DNA from: Corynebacterium maris DSM 45190
GTDB lineage: Bacteria > Actinomycetota > Actinomycetes > Mycobacteriales > Mycobacteriaceae
NCBI RefSeq assembly: GCF_000442645.1
Contig: NC_021915.1
Location: forward strand, 744,001-808,000
Length of the DNA: 64,000 nucleotides
Direction of reading: 5' to 3'
Shown: positions 1 to 6,418 of the stretch, piece by piece
Position numbering within the stretch: position 1 is the stretch's first letter
How the letters are laid out: each line of letters begins with the position of its first letter
Translations under genes and position numbers: made by a program
The notes under the pieces: generated by a model
Seen by the model: the letters and a program-made list of their open reading frames with translations, nothing else
Databases searched by the model: none
What the model was told of the DNA's origin: nothing

Positions 1-660
1 GGCGTCGGGGACCAGCCGGTTGACCAGGGTGGACTTGCCCACCCCAGAATGCCCGATCAGGGCGGTGACCTTGCCGGCGATCAGGTCGCGGACCTCGTCT
101 ACGGGATCGTCGACGCCGGCGATCACCACGGTGATGCCCAGGGCCGCGAATTCCTCGGCGAAGGGGGCGGGGTCAGTCAGATCCGACTTGGTCAGACACA
201 GGATGGGGTGGATGCCGCCGACGAAGGCGGCGATCAGGGCGCGTTCGACGAAACCGGAACGCGGCGGGGGATCGGCCACGGCGGAGACGATGAGCAACTG
301 GTCGGCGTTGGCCACCACGATGCGTTCATAGGGGTCGGTGTCGTCGGCCGTGCGGCGCAGGACGCTGGTGCGCTCGGCGAGCTTCACGATCCGCGCCAGC
401 GTGCCTTCCGTGCCGGAGGTGTCGCCGACGACGCCCACCCGGTCGCCGACCTCGATGGCGGTGCGGCCCAGCTCCCGGGCACGCATGCACACCACCGCGT
501 CCTCGCGCCCGTCCAAGACCACGCCCCAGCGGCCGCGGTCTTTGGTCACGACCATGCCGAATTCGGCGTCGTCGTGGCGGGGCCGGGTTTTCGTCCGCGG
601 GCGCGAACCCCGGCCGGGCCGGACCCGGACGTCGGACTCGTCGTACTGTCGCCTAACCAT
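1..660 (-). CDS. rsgA: Ribosome small-subunit maturation GTPase RsgA (N-terminal 220 residues, cut by window edge)
   Basis: RsgA is a circularly permuted GTPase that binds the 30S subunit late in assembly. The visible part starts with a basic tail, followed by the OB-fold region (about residues 35-100). The permutation is direct to see: the G4 motif TKSD (157-160) comes before the P-loop GHSGVGKST (203-211). The C-terminal zinc domain lies outside the window. The ATG at 660 overlaps the last 8 bases of aroA, so the two are probably translationally coupled. The order aroA-rsgA is the same as in mycobacteria. Identification is confident; only completeness is unknown. Confidence 0.95.
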   Translation of the reverse strand, partial: MVRRQYDESDVRVRPGRGSRPRTKTRPRHDDAEFGMVVTKDRGRWGVVLDGREDAVVCMRARELGRTAIEVGDRVGVVGDTSGTEGTLARIVKLAERTSVLRRTADDTDPYERIVVANADQLLIVSAVADPPPRSGFVERALIAAFVGGIHPILCLTKSDLTDPAPFAEEFAALGITVVIAGVDDPVDEVRDLIAGKVTALIGHSGVGKSTLVNRLVPDA

Positions 661-1927
661 CAATCATCTCTTTCCACATGTCCTCGAATCCGGGCAGCGT
701 CTTGGCGGTGGTGCCCACGTCCTCGACCTTGACGCCCTCGGCGCGTAGGCCGACGATGGCGCCGGCGGTGGCCATGCGGTGGTCGGCGTAGGAGCGCCAG
801 ACGCCGCCGTGCAGGGTGGCGGGGCGGATGAGCAGGCCGTCGTCGAGTTCGGTGCAGTCGCCGCCGAGGCCGTTGATTTCGGCGGTGAGCGCCGCCAACC
901 GGTCGGTTTCATGCCCGCGCAGGTGGGCGACGCCCGTCAGCCGGGATTCGGAGTCCGCCAGCGCCGCCAACGCGGCGACGGTGGGGGTCAGTTCGCCGAC
1001 GTCCGACATGTCCAGCTCAATTCCACGCAGCGTGCCGCCGGCCGGGCCGGTCACCTGCAGGTCGTGGCCCTCATCGGTGGGCAGCAGCTCGACGGTGCAG
1101 CCCATCCGCTGCAGGATCGCGCGGATGGCGTCGCCCGGCTGGGTGGTCTCCGCCGGCCAGTCGGCGATGCGTACTCGGCCGCCAGTGACGGCCGCGGCGG
1201 CGAGGAAAGGGGTGGCGTTGGACAGGTCCGGCTCGATGCGCCAGGTGCGTCCCGCGATCGGACCGGGCGCCACGGTCCAGCTTTTCTCCCCGGCGGCGAC
1301 CGTCACCCCGGCCTCGCGGAGCATGGCGACGGTCATGTCGATGTGCGGGGTGCTGGGCACCTTGTCGCCGGCGTGGCGCACAGTCAAGCCGTCGCGGAAG
1401 CGGGCGCCGGCCAGCAGCAGACCGGAGACGAACTGGGATGACCCGGAGGCGTCGACGTCGACGACGCCGCCGGCGATCTCACCGTCGCCGCGCACGGTGA
1501 ACGGGAGGCGCTCGCCTTCGATCTCCGCGCCCAGGCTGCGCAGGGCGTCCAGGATCGTGGACATGGGGCGCACCCGTGCCTGCGGGTCGCCGTCGAAGAC
1601 CGCTTCTCCGTCGGCCAGCGCCGCGACCGCGGGGACAAAGCGCATGACGGTGCCGGCCAGGCCGCACTCGACCCGCCCGCCGCGCAAGGTGTTCGGCTCG
1701 ATCTCGACGGTGGTGTCGTCGATAAAGGTCACGCCCGTGCCCAGGGACTCGAGCGCCTTGGCCATCAGGTCCGTGTCGCGGGAGCGCAGGGCGCCCTCCA
1801 GCCGCGAGGGGCCGTCGGCGAGCGCGGCCAGAATGTAGGCGCGGTTGGTGATCGACTTCGAACCCGGGATGCGGTGATCGAAGTCGACGGGGCGGGAGAC
1901 GGAGGGAGCGGGCCACAGATCGGTCAT
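653..1927 (-). CDS. aroA: 3-phosphoshikimate 1-carboxyvinyltransferase (EPSP synthase)
   Basis: AroA transfers the enolpyruvyl group of PEP to shikimate-3-phosphate in the chorismate pathway (cytoplasm). The 424-residue protein has the typical length. It shows the substrate-binding GSKSITNRA motif near residues 22-30, a SSQFVSGLLLAG segment in the first domain, LRGHETDRL in the second, and ends with LPGFEDMW. The ATG at 1927 is chosen because a TATTAT hexamer lies exactly 7 nt upstream on this strand, giving a leaderless message; an ATG three codons earlier (1936) falls inside that hexamer. The gene is divergent from yedK, and its end overlaps rsgA. Confidence 0.96.
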   Translation of the reverse strand: MTDLWPAPSVSRPVDFDHRIPGSKSITNRAYILAALADGPSRLEGALRSRDTDLMAKALESLGTGVTFIDDTTVEIEPNTLRGGRVECGLAGTVMRFVPAVAALADGEAVFDGDPQARVRPMSTILDALRSLGAEIEGERLPFTVRGDGEIAGGVVDVDASGSSQFVSGLLLAGARFRDGLTVRHAGDKVPSTPHIDMTVAMLREAGVTVAAGEKSWTVAPGPIAGRTWRIEPDLSNATPFLAAAAVTGGRVRIADWPAETTQPGDAIRAILQRMGCTVELLPTDEGHDLQVTGPAGGTLRGIELDMSDVGELTPTVAALAALADSESRLTGVAHLRGHETDRLAALTAEINGLGGDCTELDDGLLIRPATLHGGVWRSYADHRMATAGAIVGLRAEGVKVEDVGTTAKTLPGFEDMWKEMIDG

Positions 1928-1933
1928 GAGGTC

Positions 1934-1940
1934 CATAATA
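1934..1940. promoter_or_regulatory. Overlapping mirror-image -10 elements of aroA and yedK
   Basis: CATAAT (1934-1939, plus strand) ends 7 nt before the yedK ATG at 1947. On the minus strand TATTAT (1940-1935) ends 7 nt before the aroA ATG at 1927. The two hexamers share five base pairs, and both messages would begin at or next to their start codon. This is read from sequence only. Confidence 0.7.
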
Positions 1941-1946
1941 GGTGCT

Positions 1947-2642
1947 ATGTGCGGACGATTCGTATTGTTCACCACCGGCGAGGATTTATTGGAGGAGGTC
2001 GGGCGGCTGCCCGGGGTGCGCGAGGTGCACGCCCCCGACGGCACCCCCGGCTCCCGTTACAACCTGGCGCCGACGCAGATGGTCCCGGTGATCCGGGTGG
2101 CGGAGTCCATGGCGCAGGCCCGGTTGGACCCGGCCCGGTGGGGATTGTTGCCCGGGTGGAAGCGCGACGATTCCGGGCCGCCGCTGTTCAACGCCCGTGG
2201 CGAGACCGTGGCGCAGAAGCCCAGCTTCCGGGCGGCGTTCGCCCAGCGTCGCTGCCTGATCCCCGTGGACGGCTACTACGAGTGGCATCAGGAGCAGGGG
2301 CAGAAAAAGAAGACGCCCTATTACGTCAGCCTGGGTCAGGGGCGGATGCTCTGGGCGGCGGGCCTGTGGGACACGGGGTTGAATCAGTTGTCGACGACGA
2401 TGGTGACCACGGATTCGGCGGGCCCCATCGCGTGGCTGCATCACCGGTTGCCGCGATTTTTGGGCCACGACGAGGTCGAGCAGTGGCTCACCGGCACCCC
2501 GGAACAGGCGGGGGAGCTGCTGTACCCCGCCCCGGAGCGGTTGCTGCAGGAGCTGCGGTGGCGGCCGGCGGACACGGCGGTGGGCAACGTGCGCAACGAT
2601 CACCCCGGGTTGCTCGACGCCGCCGCCGACGGCCTCTTCTGA
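1947..2642 (+). CDS. yedK: SOS response-associated peptidase family protein (YedK/HMCES, SRAP domain)
   Basis: SRAP proteins covalently trap abasic sites in single-stranded DNA through the amino-terminal Cys exposed after Met removal. The start MCGRF gives Cys2. The other family residues are present: Asn39 in YNLAPTQ, Glu112 in GYYEW, and a His-Arg-Leu-Pro motif (HHRLP) around residue 170. The 231-residue length is usual. The ATG at 1947 is required because Cys must be residue 2, and it fits a leaderless start behind CATAAT. The gene precedes sigH, 60 nt away, and faces aroA, as in mycobacteria. Confidence 0.95.
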   Translation: MCGRFVLFTTGEDLLEEVGRLPGVREVHAPDGTPGSRYNLAPTQMVPVIRVAESMAQARLDPARWGLLPGWKRDDSGPPLFNARGETVAQKPSFRAAFAQRRCLIPVDGYYEWHQEQGQKKKTPYYVSLGQGRMLWAAGLWDTGLNQLSTTMVTTDSAGPIAWLHHRLPRFLGHDEVEQWLTGTPEQAGELLYPAPERLLQELRWRPADTAVGNVRNDHPGLLDAAADGLF

Positions 2643-2702
2643 CCGGGCCCCGGAACGCGGTGACCTACAATGAAACAGACTGATCTCCACCAGAAAGGCG
2701 TC

Positions 2703-3341
2703 ATGGCTGACACTGATTCCGCTGCATCCCAGGAGCTGGCGGAACGCTTCGAAGACGAGGCGTTGCCGTTGCTGAACCAGCTGTACGGCGGTGCGCTGCG
2801 GATGACGCGCAACCCACCGGACGCGGAGGACCTCGTCCAAGAGACGTACCTCAAGGCGTACAAGGCCTTCCACTCCTTTAAGCAGGGGACGAACCTCAAG
2901 GCCTGGCTGTACCGGATCATGACGAACACCTACATCAACTCCTACCGCAAGAAACAGCGCCAACCGGCGCAGCAGCTGACGGAGGAGATCACGGACTACC
3001 AGCTCTACACCACCTCGTCGCACGATTCGACGGGGCTGGAGTCCGCGGAGGTCCTCGCCTTGGAAAACCTCCCCGACAGCGACATCGTCGACGCGCTCAA
3101 CCAGTTGTCGGAGGACTACCGCCTGGTGGTGTATCTCGCCGACGTGGAGGGGCTGGCCTACAGGGAAATCGCCGAAGCCATGGGAACTCCGCTGGGCACG
3201 GTGATGAGCAGGCTGCACCGGGGAAGAAAACAGCTGCGCGGGTTGTTGAAGGAAGTGGCCCGGGAACAAGGCATCGGCCTGGATCATCCAGACATGGCTG
3301 ACGACGGGTCGGCTGGGGCAACGAAGAAGAACAAGAAGTAG
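2703..3341 (+). CDS. sigH: ECF RNA polymerase sigma factor SigH (SigR-type, thiol/heat stress)
   Basis: SigH directs thioredoxin, mycothiol-recycling and protein-repair genes after oxidative or heat stress in corynebacteria. Of 212 residues, region 2 spans about 20-90 (DAEDLVQETYLKAYKAF) and region 4 about 128-185, with the helix-turn-helix YREIAEAMGTPLGTVMSRLH. The C-terminus is Lys-rich. The start at 2703 follows AGAAAGG (2692-2698). The upstream ATG at 2670 is rejected because it lies inside a TACAAT -10 element (2666-2671). The gene is followed 24 nt later by its anti-sigma factor, the standard sigH-rshA pair. Confidence 0.95.
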   Translation: MADTDSAASQELAERFEDEALPLLNQLYGGALRMTRNPPDAEDLVQETYLKAYKAFHSFKQGTNLKAWLYRIMTNTYINSYRKKQRQPAQQLTEEITDYQLYTTSSHDSTGLESAEVLALENLPDSDIVDALNQLSEDYRLVVYLADVEGLAYREIAEAMGTPLGTVMSRLHRGRKQLRGLLKEVAREQGIGLDHPDMADDGSAGATKKNKK

Positions 3342-3365
3342 AGCGCGGAAAGGGTGAGCGGTCAG

Positions 3366-3647
3366 ATGAACGCTGCAGGAGAGGCCGGGAAACCGCAGGA
3401 GCGGTGCGGCTGCGACGGTCGGCACGTCCATGAGGCGCTGTGCGCGCTGTTCGACGACGGGCAGCTGACGCCGGAGCGGGCGGAACAGATCCGGCAGGAA
3501 TTCGCGGAATGTCCCTCCTGCAGCGGCCGGATGCAGTCGGAGGCGCTGATCCGGGAGCTGTTGCAGCGGTGCCGCTGCGAGGACCCGGCCCCGCAGGCTT
3601 TGTACCAGCGCATCACCGCGCAGATCCGTTTCACCGCCCGGGGTTGA
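3366..3647 (+). CDS. rshA: Zinc-associated anti-sigma factor of SigH (RshA/RsrA family), variant motif
   Basis: RsrA/RshA proteins hold SigH inactive and release it when their cysteines are oxidised. Position, about 93 residues and a Cys-rich composition (Cys14, 16, 26, 49, 52, 69, 71) fit this family. The family motif HxxxCxxC appears here as EFAECPSC: Glu45 sits where His is expected. HVH at 20-22 could supply a substitute ligand. GGAAAGGG lies 12 nt before the ATG at 3366; a GTG at 3354 is also possible but directly abuts that SD sequence. A 22-bp inverted repeat downstream ends the operon. Confidence 0.85.
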   Translation: MNAAGEAGKPQERCGCDGRHVHEALCALFDDGQLTPERAEQIRQEFAECPSCSGRMQSEALIRELLQRCRCEDPAPQALYQRITAQIRFTARG

Positions 3648-3684
3648 CGCCCCCTGGGTGCGCGCGTGCGGGCGTGGCCACGGA

Positions 3685-3732
3685 AAAGACTTCACCGCCT
3701 CCCAACAGACGTTGGGAGGCGGTGAAGTCTTT
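3685..3732 (+). terminator. Strong hairpin terminator after sigH-rshA
   Basis: Two perfectly complementary 22-nt arms (3685-3706 and 3711-3732) are separated by a 4-nt loop AGAC. The ends are A-rich on the left and T-rich on the right, so it can terminate both the rshA transcript and the converging bL37 transcript. Confidence 0.85.
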
Positions 3733-3747
3733 GTGAAGGCGGTTGAG

Positions 3748-3822
3748 TTAAGCGCAGGGACGCTTTCCGCGGTTTGCGCTCTTCTTACGACGGTCCTTGC
3801 GCTTACGGCCACGCTTGCTCAT
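3748..3822 (-). CDS. 50S ribosomal protein bL37 (24 residues, actinobacterial)
   Basis: The reading frame encodes a 24-residue, very basic peptide (starts MSKRGRKRKDRRKK, ends NRGKRPCA). It matches the pattern of mycobacterial bL37 (MAKRGRKKRDRK...GKRPNA), a protein first recognised in ribosome structures and usually missed by gene callers. A perfect AAGGAG lies 6 nt before the ATG. The gene sits between whcE and the sigH terminator. The assignment is from sequence resemblance and size. Confidence 0.88.
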   Translation of the reverse strand: MSKRGRKRKDRRKKSANRGKRPCA

Positions 3823-3847
3823 GTGGATCTCCTTGCGGATAGAGGGA

Positions 3848-3869
3848 TAGGGTTGTCGTTTCAACCCTA
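3848..3869. promoter_or_regulatory. 8-bp inverted repeat upstream of bL37
   Basis: TAGGGTTG (3848-3855) and CAACCCTA (3862-3869) form a perfect inverted repeat with a 6-nt centre, 26 nt before the bL37 start. On the minus strand it contains TTGAAA, which could serve as a -35 element, so it may be an operator or a short hairpin ending the whcE transcript. Confidence 0.4.
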
Positions 3870-3939
3870 GCGGGCGGGCTCGTGGGCGTGGAAATCATCG
3901 CCGCTTTCAGGTGCGACGCCGTTGCCCTAGGCGGTGTCT

Positions 3940-4200
3940 TTAAGCGGTGATGCGGGCGCGGCCGCGGCCGCGCTTGTTCGCGCGCTTGAGGGCGCGGCGC
4001 TCTTCCTCGCTCATGCCGCCCCAGACGCCGGCGTCCTGGCCGGTCTCCAGCGCCCACTTCAGGCAGGTGGAGGTGACGGGGCAGCGGTTGCAGACGAGCT
4101 TCGCCTTGGCGATCTGGCTCAGGGCCGGGCCGGAGTTACCGACGGGGAAGAACAGCTCCGGGTCTTCGTCGCGGCAGACTGCTTCGTTGCGCCAATCCAT
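3940..4200 (-). CDS. whcE: WhiB-family Fe-S transcription factor WhcE (WhiB1 type)
   Basis: WhiB proteins carry a redox- and NO-sensitive [4Fe-4S] cluster and bind the housekeeping sigma factor. The 86-residue protein has four cluster cysteines (9, 37, 40, 46), the GVWGG turn (58-62) and a basic C-terminal tail (KRANKRGRGRAR). It is nearly colinear with M. tuberculosis WhiB1. In C. glutamicum the whiB gene next to sigH-rshA is named whcE and is SigH-linked. A good AAAGGAG lies about 9 nt before the ATG. The leader of more than 60 nt carries a possible SigH promoter. Confidence 0.93.
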   Translation of the reverse strand: MDWRNEAVCRDEDPELFFPVGNSGPALSQIAKAKLVCNRCPVTSTCLKWALETGQDAGVWGGMSEEERRALKRANKRGRGRARITA

Positions 4201-4271
4201 GATTGATGTTCTCCTTTAATTTCTGGACGTGAATGTGTCTCGATCGTGTACGGGCAAAGTGCGCACCGGTG

Positions 4272-4294
4272 AACGGAGGATCCGAGGATCTTCC
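4272..4294 (-). promoter_or_regulatory. Possible SigH-type promoter of whcE
   Basis: On the minus strand GGAA is followed 16 nt later by GTT, resembling ECF SigH promoters (GGAA...GTT), but the gap is about 2-3 nt shorter than usual. The same stretch is a near-perfect inverted repeat (GGAAGATCC / GGATCCTCC). Weak evidence from sequence alone. Confidence 0.3.
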
Positions 4295-4429
4295 GCGCAA
4301 AAGATAAGAACATGCGAAACGGGTGGGACAAGCAGATCGGGGATGCCCGCTCTCCGGTGCTCCGGTGGCGGGCGCCGTCGGCCCCATCCTCAGTTCACGC
4401 TATGTTTACCCCGCGGTGTCTCAGGGTTG

Positions 4430-4458
4430 GCGCCGAGTTTGTCGGCGCTTTGTTTTTG
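4430..4458 (+). terminator. Orphan intrinsic terminator (plus strand)
   Basis: GCGCCGA (4430-4436), loop GTTTG, TCGGCGC (4442-4448), then a T-rich tail TTTGTTTTT. No plus-strand gene lies upstream of it, since the neighbour whcE runs the other way. It may end a short unannotated RNA. Confidence 0.6.
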
Positions 4459-4692
4459 CTACCCGTGAATAATGACATGTTAATCGGGGGTTGGCTATAG
4501 GTAAGCGCGAAAATGTGGCGGGATTCACAAAATATCGAGAATTCAAACGAGGTCTCCATAGCCCCCGAAGGGTGTTTTGTGGGGGACATTTAACCGCGTT
4601 TACCACCGTAAACATGGTTCTACGGGCGTGAGTGTGAAGAATGTTCGTGGGTCAAATCACTATGGGCGGATTTTGCGGGGACCGGGGCACGA

Positions 4693-4698
4693 TAGACT
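4693..4698 (+). promoter_or_regulatory. -10 element TAGACT of the membrane-protein gene
   Basis: TAGACT ends 8 nt before the GTG at 4707, giving a leaderless or nearly leaderless transcript. Confidence 0.5.
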
Positions 4699-4706
4699 CA
4701 TCTCCT

Positions 4707-5180
4707 GTGTCTGACGCATCTGCAAGTTCATCTACCGCCCGAGTGCCCGCCCCCACCATCCTCCGCATCGGCGCCTTCACCACCGTCCTGCAGTCGCTGG
4801 TGGCCTTCGCCGCCGCTTTCTGGCTGATTTACCGGGACCTCCAAACCCTCGGCGAGGACTCCCCCTCCCTGGAGTCGAGCGCCCCGGCCGCCGACTGGAT
4901 CGGCACCGGCACCGCCGTGTTCATCTTCTTCGTCTTCGGCACCACCCTGGTCGGCGGCCTCAGCCTGTTGCGCGGTCGCCACTGGGGGCGCGGACCGATC
5001 GTCCTGCTCGAGTTCCTGCTCGTGTTCGTCGCCTTCTACATGTTCAGCGGCGGCGCGATCCTCGCCGGCGTCATCACCGCGATTTCCGTGGTGCTGGTGC
5101 TGGTCGGCATGTTCCACCGCTCGTCGGTGGAATGGTTCGCCACCAGTTACGGGCAGCGTCGCACAGCTCCGGGTGCTTAA
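4707..5180 (+). CDS. Small integral membrane protein (Rv3217c-like position)
   Basis: The 157-residue protein has about four predicted transmembrane segments: roughly residues 18-42, 68-92, 102-120 and 122-142, with a short hydrophilic loop between the first two. No catalytic motif is visible. A small membrane protein occupies the equivalent place beside whiB1 in mycobacteria, so it is probably a conserved actinobacterial protein of unknown role. The GTG start is chosen for the -10 element 8 nt upstream. Its TAA overlaps the stop of the converging beta-propeller gene. Confidence 0.75.
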   Translation: MSDASASSSTARVPAPTILRIGAFTTVLQSLVAFAAAFWLIYRDLQTLGEDSPSLESSAPAADWIGTGTAVFIFFVFGTTLVGGLSLLRGRHWGRGPIVLLEFLLVFVAFYMFSGGAILAGVITAISVVLVLVGMFHRSSVEWFATSYGQRRTAPGA

Positions 5181-6418
5181 CGTAACCCGGTGACCGTGTC
5201 GTCGCGTTTTTCCACGATCGTGTCGCCCGCCAGCCCCAGGAAGACCGGGCCGGCGTACTCGCCGCGGTCCACGGGGATGACCCGCTGCACGGCCCCGGTG
5301 GACCCGTCCGCGACGGCGATCCCCTCCGCCGTGGGGTAGAGCAGCAGGTCCGCGACCGCCACGCCGGTGCCCACGGCGTCCTCGAAGACGTGGTCGATGA
5401 GCAACGTCTCCGGCGTCAGCAGGTAGAGCCGCTGCCCGTCGAACCAGCTCATGTGGTGCGGCAGGTCGGCGGTGGCGGGCATGAACGGCGTCGGCGGATC
5501 GGTGAGCGTCGGCGCCTGGGCCACAGCACGGCTGCCGTGCTCGGAGCCGCCCCCGGCCACGCTGAGCAGGCGGGCGGACCCGTTTTCCGCGTCGGGAAGA
5601 TATACCGCGGCCCCGTCTTGGCCCACGGCCACCAGCCGGGCCCCCGGGTCCGCAAGACGCTGTTCGTGGGTGATCTCCGGGGCGCGGGCGTCCTCCGGCG
5701 TCGTCTCCTGGAAACGCAGCCAGCTCACGGACGGGTCGTCCGGGCACACTTCCGTGACCGCGAGGGCGTCCGTGCGCGTCAGCGCGGAGGTGATCGTGCA
5801 GTCCTCGTTCGGCTGCAGGTCCGGCTCCTGTTTCGCTTCCACCTCCCCGTATTCCACGGTGCGCACCATGTCGGAGCGCCACAGCTCCACCCGGTCCGCG
5901 CCGACGACGCCGACCCGGTCGTTGGAACTGACGGCCAGGGGTGACTCCGAGGCGATTGCGCTGCGGGTGCCGTCGTACTCGCCGGTGGTCGCGTCGAGGG
6001 AGACGGCGTCGCCGCAGCCCACGCCGGTGCGGTAGACCACGACGACGTCATCCCAGGCGGCGCCGAGCGAACAGAGTTCCTCCGGGCGGCCGTAGGACCA
6101 GATCTCCTCGCCGTCCGGCGTCCGCGCAGTGACGGTGTGCCCGTCGTTGGTGATCAGTGCCCCGTCGGCGACCACCGGGCCGGGGTGGCCGGGGACGGGG
6201 GCGTCGGCGAGCTCGAAGACCGGTGAGAGCGTGTCCGGGACCTGGGTGGGGGCCTCGACCGCGGGCTGGGCCTCGGCGGCGGGGGAGTGCTCCACGTCGC
6301 GGATGGGCGCGGTGAACCACGCCCCGCCCAAGGCGAGTGCGGCGACGGCGGTGACTGCGCCGACCCCGATCACATCCGCCCGGGTGCGCCGCAGCGGGCC
6401 TCGTGCGGCGTCGCTCAT
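5177..6418 (-). CDS. Membrane-anchored PQQ-like beta-propeller protein (Rv3212-like)
   Basis: The 413-residue protein has one N-terminal transmembrane helix (about 15-37), then a Pro/Ala-rich linker, then an extracytoplasmic domain of repeated short beta motifs (DGHTVTARTPDGEEIWSY is typical of PQQ-like blades). No enzymatic residues are recognisable; the fold usually binds partners or assembles envelope proteins. The ATG overlaps the stop of the helicase gene as ATGA, indicating translational coupling. The same pair (helicase plus this protein) occurs as Rv3211-Rv3212 in M. tuberculosis. Confidence 0.8.
   Translation of the reverse strand: MSDAARGPLRRTRADVIGVGAVTAVAALALGGAWFTAPIRDVEHSPAAEAQPAVEAPTQVPDTLSPVFELADAPVPGHPGPVVADGALITNDGHTVTARTPDGEEIWSYGRPEELCSLGAAWDDVVVVYRTGVGCGDAVSLDATTGEYDGTRSAIASESPLAVSSNDRVGVVGADRVELWRSDMVRTVEYGEVEAKQEPDLQPNEDCTITSALTRTDALAVTEVCPDDPSVSWLRFQETTPEDARAPEITHEQRLADPGARLVAVGQDGAAVYLPDAENGSARLLSVAGGGSEHGSRAVAQAPTLTDPPTPFMPATADLPHHMSWFDGQRLYLLTPETLLIDHVFEDAVGTGVAVADLLLYPTAEGIAVADGSTGAVQRVIPVDRGEYAGPVFLGLAGDTIVEKRDDTVTGLR

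Larger units (their letters stand above)
4201..4706. other. Long intergenic region between whcE and the next gene
   Basis: No credible coding frame is visible. It holds the whcE leader and promoter region, an orphan plus-strand terminator (4430-4458), a GTTTAC/GTAAAC inverted repeat with 4-nt centre (4598-4613), and the leaderless promoter of the next gene (4693-4698). The AT content is clearly higher than in the flanking genes. Confidence 0.6.

Noticed and set aside
2670..2702. Upstream ATG for sigH and a SigH autoregulatory promoter
   Set aside because: The ATG lies within a TACAAT -10 element, and the only GGAA nearby has no GTT at the proper distance, so no autoregulation can be claimed.
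1986..3812. 608-codon minus-strand frame over yedK, sigH and rshA
   Set aside because: It runs across several real genes and a perfect terminator; it has no family resemblance and is a shadow frame.
4229..4500. Small frames in the whcE-4707 gap
   Set aside because: They lack an SD or promoter spacing, have poor codon use and contain the terminator hairpin.
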